This document shows positions 48,001 through 59,525 of a DNA stretch of 64,000 nucleotides, in pieces (position 1 is the first letter of the stretch; each line of letters opens with the position of its first letter). The notes under the pieces were generated by a model. The model ran no database searches. It was not told the origin of the DNA and saw nothing but the letters and a program-made list of their open reading frames with translations. Source of the stretch: Liolophura sinensis (Eukaryota; Mollusca; Polyplacophora; Chitonida; Chitonidae). The stretch covers positions 46,125,116 to 46,189,115 of the forward strand of contig NC_088301.1 in the NCBI RefSeq assembly GCF_032854445.1, written 5' to 3'. Both the position numbers and the translations under genes were made by a program.

Positions 48001-51000
48001 TTAAATATTCCAGAGCACAGTGTGAGTTAATACTATTTTTTCCCTTTGAGTACTGACAAGTGCAATTTTTAAATGCAAGTCTTCAGTGTTGTACACCACA
48101 CAGGGTTTCATGATGAACAGCTATGAAAGTATTAAAATGTCATCATAGACAAATATGGATAGTCATAAAGGCTAAATACATTTGTCTCTTGCACAGATTT
48201 CCTATGTATGAATTTCAGAATAAACATGTCTTAAGGATAAATTTGCTGAGATTCTATATTGTAGTTAGCTTGGCATTTGCTAAAGCCATTGTTTTCCATA
48301 AAACATGTCATCTATTATTCATACTGTAGATAATACTGAAAAGAGATTTACTCTTTGTGAATTTCATGGAAGCTGAAGCATTGTCTGTATGTTAGATACA
48401 TAGTATACATCGATTATATGTTTGTCTGTGGATGTTATCTGCAGTCTATGTATATATGTATAAATCAAACTTTCAAACCTAACTTGGAATTATCACATAA
48501 CTGTTGTCATCATATGACTGAAAAATTGTGAAGTACAGTGTTAAACTTGAAATACTCACTCACATAACTGTAAAATTGTTTGACAGTTTGGCAAGGCTAT
48601 AAATTCTCAGGTAGCACATTACCAGGTGTGGGTCATTAACACCTGCCATAATGAACCCATTTTACAGTCGAGAAATATGACTAAGGTGGCAGTAGACAAT
48701 CCTGTTGTTAAGTGTCTGTAGAACATCTAACAGATGTGAGATCAATGAAGCCTGTTTCTATATTTTTAAGTTTGCATTATATAGAATTTTCTATAATCTG
48801 GTAAGCTCTTAAATATGCCTTTATGGTCGACCCTTTTGTTTGTTTTGATTTGTATGGTAATTAATCCGTTAATATAGAAATATGGTATTTGCTAGACACA
48901 GTTTAAACTCATGTGTTTTAAACACAGTATTTTTTTTACATTGGAATTTTTTGGACATAATTGTACATAAGTAATACACGTTTGCTCTCACATTTATTTC
49001 TTGACATAGAATAGTCATGTTATTTGTACTACATGCACTACTTAACAAGTAATACAAATAATATCACTACCCCCTATGACTTAATCAAAGCAAAGTCATG
49101 AAATAGATTTATGATACTAGTAGTTGACAAATCCATTGTATACAGGTTTTATATTCAACCTTAATTAACACCTTTTTGCATTGTGTTATTTTTAGTCTCT
49201 GCCCACCTGTGATCTACAGAGTATCCTGTTAAGCTATCAGTGAAAGCTTGTGTAGCAGATGGTTTCTATTATAATTGATATTATATTTTAATAATGTCAT
49301 TGAAAAATTTAACGAAAGACTACACATCCCTCCCCCCCCCCCCCCCCCCCAAAAAAAGCTTCATCCTGTACACAGGTAATGTAATATAATGAAGTCTTGC
49401 TTGTGACATGGTATTTCCACACTTTATTTTTGTCATCATCTGGAGAGCAAACTGACTGCAATATTAACATCAGCTTTATGAGACCTGACTTAATCTCCTG
49501 GGTACTGGATTCATGTTCAACCCTTCTTCTTACTGACTACCCTTTGTTTTGGTTTGAACACCCCTGACCATGGCAAAATAAATTGTTGAAATATGAATAG
49601 AAGGCCACATGTAAAGCCCTTGTATTAACATTTACACTTTTTGTTTTTCACATTGAGAGACAACTTAACCATGAATGTACACGTGAGAAAAAAGTACATA
49701 AAAAACAGTTGTACACACTTGAAATTCATATTAATGAAGGCAGTATGTACTAATTAGCAAGGGCTAGTACATGTACCTGTAAAGTATACATCTCACTTGT
49801 AGTTGACATTGCATGATGCTTTCTTGCTTTCATTGTCCTCCCGTATTGATAGTTGATTTTCTCACCTGATCTATATTATGTAGCATGAGCCACAAAACCA
49901 TTTTAAAAAAGTTGTCAATGAGTGAATGACACAAAGATTTCAATTTTATTCATAAGATTAGTCAGGGGAGTTTGTTACAGCTCCTTTTGCCTTTTTCACT
50001 CCAAACACCAGAGCAATGTATCAATATTGACAACAAGGTTAGCTTTTTACAGTATTTTACTCGTTTTCTTTTTAAAGAAAAGCTCAAGGTCAGATATTAA
50101 ATGAGCAATTTTCAGTAACCACATTTTGTGATAGAATTTAAGGGAGCAAAAAGGTCATGAATATATCTCCCATTCATGTGTGGTGATCGATGCTGACGAC
50201 AGTCAAATTTGCCTTTCATGAAATATTAATCCAGTACTGGACAGAACAAATATGAATACTGCGATTAAAAGTAATATTTTGTTTTGAACAGATGTAAACA
50301 AATCCATATCAGCCTAAGAGATTTGTAAGGACCACTATCCACTCAGTGTCATAGTGTATCTATCAGAGGCTATCAAGTGTCCATCGTTCTAAGTGTGCGT
50401 CTTTTACTGTAGCCTTTGACTTCCACAGAAATCAATAAGTGGGATATTAGTCTACTTGAATTGACTGTAGGTGCTATAATTTCCGATAGTTGTGGGCGGT
50501 GGAAGCTACTATTCCAGACCCATTGTATTGACTTCCCTTGAGGTTGAAAAGCACAACAACAATTTCCTTGTGATATAGCTGTAATGTGGAGTGCATGTTG
50601 TTGGTTATCTCTTGTGTTTGCTCAAAGGCAAAAGATGTTTTCAGAACAAAATTGATTTCTGAAATTCATGTCAGTGTTAAAAACATACAGCTAATATATT
50701 ATGCCTAGATACATCCAGAAGATAAAGTGTGACAAAACATTTGCCCAACAATTGCTTTATTTTTTTCGTGCATAATTAATGTTTTAAACATGGATATTTG
50801 TGATACTGACATGATTGAAGTTACTGTTTTGTGATTCCTGAAAAAGTACATCGGATGCTGGTGTGTGGTAGAAACTTGTTCCAATCACTCCTGGGGAAGC
50901 TGATAGAAAAGTGATATTACATGGTTCAAAACTATCGATGAACATGAATGTGTGTTCTTTCTTTTAAAATATGAATAGTTTCTGTCATGGAAATGAAAAG

Positions 51001-51050
51001 GTACCAAGAAGGTGAATGAGACTGTTTAGGAACTGTTATGTTGTGTGCAT
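45051..51050. other. AT-rich noncoding DNA upstream of the calcium-channel subunit gene
   Basis: No exon recognised. A tRNA-like stretch at 46935-47000 ('ggggctagagcat' and 'ggattcggtccg') may be a SINE head. A 19-base C run followed by seven A lies at 49332-49357. Confidence 0.5.
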
Positions 51051-52044
51051 CTGCCAATCTCGCAGTGTTTTCTTTTGACAGGTTTGGCATTGAGGCTTCC
51101 CGGCAAGCCCTCACCCATTCACCAAGACAGCTCCTCCAAAGGTTGGAGTTCCGCTTGCCGACCCTCTTCAATGACCTGTCCCATCAGGGGCTACATTAAG
51201 CCCTGGCTTTATTGATGATGTTGCTGAAAACTGATAATGTATTCCTTCGTGCCCCAAGCTACATGGCAGTTGCATGGAAATTTTGGGCTTGGTGCTTGTT
51301 GAACAGGAATTGAACTGAATTATTAATGGCGCATTTTCTCACTGGGCTCACTGAAGGGACCACGTAGTCTCGTGTCGACGTGGAGATGGGAAGTCGGTGC
51401 TCTCTGCTTACGGTTTGGAACCGGATCAATAATGGTCTTACGTTCTATAGACTGCAACGGGCTACCAATACCACTGTGAAGAGGCTGCAGTGTTTAACAG
51501 TGCTTTGTTATCGCGAACCCTGTGCAGCCTATGAGATGGGCCATTGTTGACGTCACCTACCCTGCATGGCTGTCTCTCCCACACCTGCCAATTCCAGCCT
51601 AGCACCCTGGGGATTTTTACATCTCTGACAATGATCTATCATCTACCCCCCTGTAAGCCAGAGTGGGCATGGCCTATAGCTTCACAAGTGTGAACTTACT
51701 CTGTTAGGCCAGTGTTGAAACAGGCAGACCACAGCGCTTGTAAACAGAGGCCTTCCAATGGGCTGACTAGATAGGCCGACAGTGACTACTGCTTTTAGAA
51801 TACATATATATATATATCCCAGATCTTACTACATTGGTTTGTCATGCCATAGCTGTACCTTGGCACCAATGACTATTGGCCGGGCAGTTGAATGTCACCG
51901 GTAGGTTTCTGTATGCTTGAGTTCACAGGTGCTTTTGCCTGAGTGCCAAGGTGGATCACAGAGCAGCGAAATCCACGAGTAGTATTGTAGTGTCCCTTTC
52001 CTGAAAACTTTTTGTTTGCTGTCTTCCCAGTTCATAAACTAGCC
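51051..52044 (+). promoter_or_regulatory. Probable promoter and 5' UTR zone of the CACNA2D-like gene
   Basis: Compared with the DNA on either side, this kilobase is GC-richer and has more CpG (for example 'ctcgtgtcgacgtgg' near 51370). It ends at the initiator ATG. A segment at 51081-51199 follows a good acceptor-like 'ttttcttttgacag' and is open for about 38 codons in one frame before a stop; it could be a 5' UTR exon. No TATA box can be assigned with confidence. The role is inferred from composition and position. Confidence 0.4.
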
Positions 52045-52139
52045 ATGAGGATTTTTACATGTCGGATTTTACCTGTGTTCGTGCTAACCCTGATATGTTT
52101 CAGCACTGTGTCACAAGTGGATGGCATCTCAGTTAGAGT
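52045..52139 (+). CDS. CACNA2D-like: Voltage-gated calcium channel alpha-2/delta subunit, exon 1 (signal peptide)
   Basis: The ATG at 52045 is the first after an in-frame TAG at 51988. It encodes a signal peptide: MRIFTCR, then the hydrophobic core ILPVFVLTLICFSTV and SQVDG near the likely cleavage site. The exon ends inside a codon at 52139, followed by the consensus donor GTGAGT at 52140. Joined in phase 2 to the exon at 62203, the reading continues ISVRVVRKWARDFG. In vertebrate alpha-2/delta proteins a signal peptide is likewise followed by a short segment and a K.W motif. The mature protein is an extracellular, membrane-anchored auxiliary subunit that raises surface expression of Cav1/Cav2 channels. 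Without the joined second exon this piece alone would not identify the family. Confidence 0.75.
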
Positions 52140-55100
52140 GTGAGTATGTTTTAATTCTGTAATTATGTAAGATATAATGTGGGATGGACATCTTGCTTTC
52201 CTAGTCATTGGAATTTGAGATGGCCTTTCAGGTTGTTAAAGACATACAGATGGCCATGGTTTATTAAGTAAAGACATTGCTTTTTTGTGCCTTGTATGGG
52301 AAATATTGCTTCAAAGTTTGATCTGAATCACAGGTGGCATTTTATTAGCCTTATCTTTAGGTGTGATATATGCCTGAAAACTGTTTTGTATGTTGTGTAG
52401 TGCAGAAAGACATGGACAATTGAACTGTGGCATGTGAGCTCTGAGTTTTGCTGTAAACGTACAATATACATATTCTGTTATATTTTCAGTTAACTGAAAT
52501 GGTTGATGTAAAGAAACAAAAATCACCTGAAAATGATATGGAAAGCTTCATGATTAAAAAGAAATTCTTTTTCAAGCAAAATGTAATGAAGTACTGCCAA
52601 CAGTTAGTGACTGGTGATGAGATTTTCAGGTTGCGTAATCAGTGCCAGCATCTATTAGGTATTTATGGTCAGTTGTGCAAGAATTTGTTTTGTGCCTTTT
52701 GTGGTTGGAGTTTATCATTGCTGCAAGCAGCCCTATAGGTTGTTCTATCTTTCTGTAGGTAAGTTGTTTGGTCAGTCTGTCTATTTTTCAAATTTGTGAC
52801 ATCCTATCTTTTAACAAGGGCCTTTTTATTTAATGAGGAGTCTAAAGAGAGAGAGGATATACACATTTTCCAAGATGTTGAAGTTATTGTAAATCTGCAC
52901 TCAGTGATATAATTTGTGACCTTGTTGTAGTTACCTTTGCTGCCAGTTGTGAACTATACGACACCTGTAGTTTTCTTGATATCAGATTTCCTAAGCACCA
53001 AGCCATTGCCCTGACTTCTAGATTATCGGAGATGTACATGTATTTATGTACAAAATTTAGCCTGTTTATACACAAGTTAAAAAGATGACTGATGGTGCAA
53101 CCTAGAATTATGACTCATAGTTTTGTATTTGCTGGTGTAACATTGCTATCATTGATAAACTGTGGCTTCAAGACTTGAATGGATTTTACATAAATGGTTC
53201 ATTTAACCATTACTAGCCTGATTTTCCAATTTACATTCATGGCTGATTTTTGCTTCAAATATCAGATATCACAATTTCTAACACCAGTGGCCAAGAATGT
53301 TTCACAGTGTGTCCATTTGTGTAAATCTGTTTAGCTCAGTACCTATTTGTGTACTTTGTGTACCTGACAAAAGTTTCCTTCGAGGTAATAGAAAGGGGGA
53401 ATTGACTCGTAATTGAAGTTATGCTGTTTATTTTATGCTGTTTCAAGCAGGATGGCTCGTCGTTGGCATTGTTAGACAATAAATGTTAATTTTTATCTCC
53501 CAACAGGTCAGGCGGATTAGTATGAATATAATGTTTGCAATTCAATAGATATGAGACATCTCATATTAAATGTGATTTTGATTGAAACAACGTGATTAAT
53601 GTCATAGTGTTGAAAATATAAAATCACCTGCACAGAAAAATCAAGTTTTCTGTTTTGTCTTTTTTGTTAAGAAGAATGCAAGTAAATCATTACAGTTGCT
53701 GTACAGTAGGACTTGAAAAGTAATGATATGATACTACACACAGGACAAAATTTATAAGAGCATTAAGAAAGCTCAGTTAATAAGGGGCTTAAACAAATCC
53801 TGCTCATGGACAGATTGCATGTCCTGTGACAGATACCCCTGGTAATTAATAACAAAGAATAGTGTGGAAAATCGGCGGTGTTATGGTAACTGCATGTTCA
53901 ACCTGTCATATGTTCAGGTCATTAGCCCGTTGTAATTAGCCCCTACAGCATGGAATCTGTTTAGTGGCACCTCCCGGAGGGCATTTTTCTGCTGTCCAGC
54001 TGTGCCTATGCTGGTCACTAGTTTCCACTGTCTGGGATTGGAGATTGTGGCCATAATTAAATCCCCACAGGTATCTACTCCCCCACTCCCTTGCTACCAA
54101 TGGCTACCCTGGACCATGACTGTATGGCCACATCAACTTTAAGTAGTAATGGTATGCCTATAGGTCATTGCTCTCCATGCAACCCAGTTACAGTCATTTC
54201 CTCAGCTAATTCCTCAGACTTATCTCTTTCACTATATGTTCTCAGTCACGGCCTGGAAACTTTGTCTCGATAATCGTGATCGTGTATGAATGTTGTTTAT
54301 ATTATGACGGTGCTTTTCATGCGTTTCAGTTGAGTGATGTTATCTTTTTATTGTACATGTACTTACATAAATTTATATACATGTATGTATTTGAACGCTT
54401 GTGGTTTGTGAGTGGAAGTTAAGCTGTTAACTAATACGTGAGTTTGGAGTTTGGATGTTACAGCATCATGGTGACATCCTTGTGTACATTACAACACATC
54501 AGTGCATTTTAACATGGGCAGGTAAATGGCAAATGTTGGTGACCTAAATTTATTGAATTACCTAAACAGCTGAAGTAAGTATTTCAGGATATAAGTCATT
54601 GATAAAGGATAATGATAATCATTGTACATGTATGTGTACTCTCCCATGTTAAAACACGTCAAGTAGCCCTTTCATGTCATAAAGTGACAGCATCACGGCA
54701 TAAAGTAATGTCATCATGATGTCATAATGTTGAATCTCCTGTATTGGAAATTATTACTGTCTTTATTAGGGCCATTTAGAAAGCATATATTGGTATATAT
54801 GTGCCTTAAGTTCAGTCATTCTGTGTGGTCATGTGCATGAAAGGCTGTTAAAGTGGATAAGGAACCGAGTTCTGTGTTTCCAGTATTATGGATACACCTG
54901 CCGTGCCAGGCAGCTTCATGCTGGCTTGCCAATGTTTGTGAGGTTTGAATTACTGCTGGGGATCAAAACGCACCATGAATGGTAAACGCATGGACAAGAC
55001 AAAATCAATGTCCCCATTAGAACAGTTTTCGCTGGTAACTATTACAGTCGTCAAAAGGAAGGAATGGATTCTGTCATTTACAAAGTACTAGCATCAGGTC

Positions 55101-57850
55101 GTTAGCCCAATTCAAATGACACTTTTGGAAGCAAATTACTGTGATAAACATTTGACAAATCAATGTTGAAATTAACATCACAATTCTGTCTAGGTAGCAG
55201 ACAATGCCTGGTAGACTGGGAAAGAATATGGGTCTATAAAAATTCATTAGACAAGTGAGGCTGTCAGTACTAAACACCTCTCGGACAGTGTCCTTGTTTA
55301 GGCATAGCTGAGTCTGTTAGCAGACATTCCGGTAGCCTTTAACACAAATGGCCATGTGGAATTGATCCTAGTGTCTGAGCGTAGTGTATTATCTTTTCGA
55401 CAAACGTTAAGCCATTTTCCTACCAGTTGAGGGCTATTTACTCCATTGCTCCAAGAAGGCCTCCCGGGGAGGCATGCAACCCAGAGTCTGTCTTCTAGGA
55501 AGGCCTGTGGCCAGGTACTGTCCTCTGCCCTCAGCAGGAAATTGATCAAGGTGATGCCGGGAGTCTGCGACATGGATTAACCTGCCTTTCCTGGCAGTGA
55601 AAATTGGCTGTAAAAATCTCCCCTGATGTCAAAACCTGTCAGAGGCTGAAATTGTTTCTGTAGTGGAGCTTGAAAGATATTCACTTTGTTGCAAATAAGA
55701 AGCTTTGGACATCTTTCAATCCTGATGTAATTGATTGCAGTTCTGATGTCTGCATCAGAATTGTGGATGGTAGGAAATAATGTCTGATAGAATTTATTAC
55801 TCATAAATATATAAATTCAGATTTCCTGATAAATCTTTTACTGGAATATTCCACAGTGCACACACAATCTTTTATGAGGATAAATTTTCCACGAGGCCTA
55901 GGGTTTTCTGTATTGACTTCCTTTAGCTTTATTGAGTTCTTGTCCAAGCAGATGGGGTATTTGACTTTGTATCTCAAACCCTTTGGATCAAGGAACTTGG
56001 AATTTCTGGACATGTATTTTTATGTTGCAGTTTATGGGTTGGAATTCTATAGTCCTGGTGGAATAGGCAATTGCCGGTTAAAGTAGAATGTAAACCTTCG
56101 TGTTTTTAATACAAAGCTCTCTGCGCCTAGCTCTTGTGTAGGTTTATGCTCAAACGGTGGGTTATATTGCTCTGTTACGATCGTGTAGGATCAGACATCC
56201 AGTCTGAGCATCAGTTTATTGGGCAGTGTTGACTGGGACTGGGGAGAAGCATTGTCTTCGATGTGGATCCCCTTGTTACTTTCAGGCAAGCAAGTTCATT
56301 ACTTTAATCTTGGTATGTTGGAATTGGCTGTAGCCTGTTGGAAGTTAGGAGTTGATTTATGGTGTAACACTCATGGTTTCCACCCTAAGTGGTTTGTTCC
56401 GGCTGCGTAGGGGTTTCTTTTTGCTTTTCAGCTAGACTCTAGTTTTCAGCGTATATCTGGATGGAGCTAGCCATGTAAACGCATTTGACCGTGCAGCCTT
56501 GCTCTCTTTAGGGAACTCCGTGGGAATTCTCCCATCAACTAATAAAATTATTGGATTTCTCTTCCACCGACCTCAGTTTGCATTGCTGCTTAGATTTCCT
56601 GTTGAATACGGCTTGAAGCACAAGTAGACAACATGGTGGTCTACATGTTTTACAGAAATAACTGAGAGACAGGAGAGAGGGTTGTATATTGATTATTTTA
56701 AATCGCGTTGTTTATGTGTAATTGCTGCGAGTTTGCATATTGTGGTGGGGGGGGGGGGATGACAGCATGTATGGGTGATTTAACAGTGCATGCTGTTGTA
56801 CCATGTGGTTTCACAGCACACGCAGTATATTACCATTCTGCATTTCTTTGATTCTCTGGCACAAGTCTTGAGCCAAGGCTCCCTATGGTGCTTGACATAA
56901 TATTTTAGGTGAGCTTTAAATATTAACACATTATAAATTTTTGATTGAAAATTCTTCAGTTTTTACAATCCATGAACAAACTTTCAGTTTTTTTAGTTAC
57001 ATTCAAAGAATGCTGTTTATTGCTGTGTTTGTAGTTAAGATGGCTATATGGTAGAAATGCACCTCCATATAACATGTGCAAAGATACTGCTATGCTTGTC
57101 CTAAAATTTCTACGAAAGAAACACAATTTTAGATGGAAGTGAATGTCATAATATATGGCTTTTGGTGTAGAATGTTGCATTTATCCACCCTCACAAACAT
57201 GCCCCAAAATACTTTTCTAAGATAAGATACTGTTGAACCTTCAGAATTATGTAAAATATGCAACTTTGTTATAGGTAAAAGTTTTGGGCCATTTACTGTA
57301 CATTGTCAGTCACATCTATATGTATATTTAACTGTACATCTTCCCTTGTTGTTGCTACGAAAACAAAAAAGAATTGCATGTGTACTTCTTCCAAGATGTC
57401 AATAGTATCGTGTAATAAATTGACACGCATTCTGGTAAAATTAGTTAGCACAGACAGTCATTTTGGCTTTTTCAATATGCATTTAGCCTGTGATTGTTTT
57501 AACCTAGAGTAAATGATGGCCACCATGCAAACACTGTTAATATGTGTCCACCCACATGCCTGCAACCATGACAACCCTCTAGATACAAGAACCAATACAC
57601 ATAAGCAGGAACTGAGATGGTACATAGTGCTGTAACTGACATATAAGGTGTTGCTGTAAATCTAAGTCTGTATCCACATTGTTGAACATTGAAACTTCTG
57701 AAAGGCATGTACATGTACCTGGTATTTATTTTTTGAGTGGGATTAATTGCTGTAATCAAGGAGTTTTCTTCCATCTGACAGGAGTCAGATTTAAAGATGG
57801 TGTACAATCAAAGAGCCCAGGATACCAGACAAACCTAAGGACTTATGGCT

Positions 57851-58229
57851 TAGCTTTTCAAAGACAAAGACCACTTTAAAATGAATCATATATTAGATGA
57901 AAGACCATTTTTTAGAATTTTTAAGATTTTTTTTTAGAATTTTTCCAGAAGATATTAATTATGTAACATCTATGCTTTGTGCCTGAAGTAATTTGTTTCA
58001 AGGTCAAGTCAGTGAGTGCATTCAAGGAGATATATATGCATTTTGAATAATCAAATGTAGCAGTCTAATGTGTGTTAAGTAGCAAAAACCTTATGGTCAC
58101 TGGTCCCATTGTGATCAGATTTAAAAAAAAAATAAATCCAACTATTTTCCTGGACAGTTTTTAATGGTCTTTCTTCTGATTCTTTCAACTTTATTTTAAA
58201 GTGGTCTTTGCCTTTAAGGCGAAAGCAGC
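57851..58229. mobile_element. Short inverted-repeat element (MITE-like) in intron 1
   Basis: CAAAGACCACTTTAAAAT at 57865-57882 is perfectly complementary to 58193-58210. Pairing continues imperfectly inward to 'gaaagaccattttt' (57899) against 'tttttaatggtctttc' (about 58158), and outward to 'gcttttc' against 'gcgaaagc'. TIRs are therefore about 50-65 bp around a ~240-bp AT-rich centre without a coding frame. A target duplication is not clear. Confidence 0.65.
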
Positions 58230-59354
58230 AAGAGCTGGATTTGAAATTTCAAGGGCCTGACACTCACAGCAAATAAATGCTATAATAGTCTGAGCCAGCA
58301 AGGACATCATTTTACTGATATGAATTGGTGAAATATTACATTGACATGTTACCCTCACATATAGTACATGTATGCGTGGAATTAAGGAAAACTTGATCAT
58401 GATAAATGGTCAACTAACTTCAATTTTTTGTACCAGTGGCTCATTGATAGTGAGAAGAAAATGTCATGATGGTTCTTTGAAATAATCACATTGTTTAGTG
58501 TTCAACAAAATCTACGAACAAAAATGGTCTTTTATGCTTTCTCAACTGTCATGTTGCAGTTCAGAACAGGAGCAGGTAGACTTGGGTACAATTACATCTT
58601 TTTTTTTATATCCAGCCTTCCCTCCTCATTCACCTTAGCATTATTCATGTATTTCTGGCACACTCCCAATGCCTTTGTGCAACTGCCTTGAATCTGGCAG
58701 GCTTCCCACTTTTCATTCTTGCTCAGGCCATTTGTCTCCAATTACTGAATGTAATGCAGTGGATAGCAAATTCTTAGATCTGGAATTTGTGTGTACTGTG
58801 TGGAATAGCTTACACCATCCATGTAAATAGGGATTATACCATGGATAATTTGACATCTACAACATTCACCACAACATGTTGTACTTGCAGCAGTAATTTT
58901 TTAAATAGATTTTGATCATTGCTTATGTGTTTAGTGTTCAATAGTGGGTTTTTTTTTCCATCCAGGTGTTACGTGGGGAATTTAGCAAGCTCTGTGTGTA
59001 AATACTTCTTGAGACATTGTTTCTAGGTTTCATCCATTTATGGCAAATACAAAGGACGACAGTCATGTGGAGGCTACTGGCCTTGGTAATCAAAGAGATC
59101 GGTTTGCATCCCACAACACAACCCTGTGTTCCTGATGGCAATCCATTTTCTCGCCTGAAAGCTCTATGAAGGGAGATAATTATTACAAACTATGTAAACA
59201 GTTACAGAGCACAGCAACAAGTATTACTGACTCACACAAGCCCCAAAATTTCCAAAATTTTGAGATAAATATTTTTTTAATGTGGAACTATTAAAATCTT
59301 GTTATTTCCACAGCTTTACTTCAACTGTATTACATATATTATGAGTTTGCTTTA

Positions 59355-59525
59355 TCCTTGCTCAGTGAGGCTTTAGCCGCTCCTATAACCGTGAGTCACT
59401 CTAGATGCAGGTTCAATTCCAGCCTCAGCCTTTGTTGATCCCCTTGCTTTGAATGTTCAAACAGACAGTATGTTTGTTTCCTGCACCCATAAAACTGACC
59501 ACCATCATACAGGTGAAAATTGTAG
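59355..59525 (+). mobile_element. tRNA-derived SINE with recognisable pol III boxes
   Basis: An A-box-like 'gtgaggctttagccg' is followed about 40 bp later by a good B box, 'gcaggttcaattccagcc'. The body ends 'cctgcacccataaaactgac' and 'atacaggtgaaaattgtaga'. It differs in body from the SINEs at 24765 and 28735. The absence of a paired acceptor stem on the 3' side argues against a functional tRNA gene. Confidence 0.6.

Noticed and set aside
59355-59430. Possible tRNA gene
   Set aside because: A and B boxes are present, but no paired acceptor stem or anticodon arm could be traced; a SINE head explains it better.
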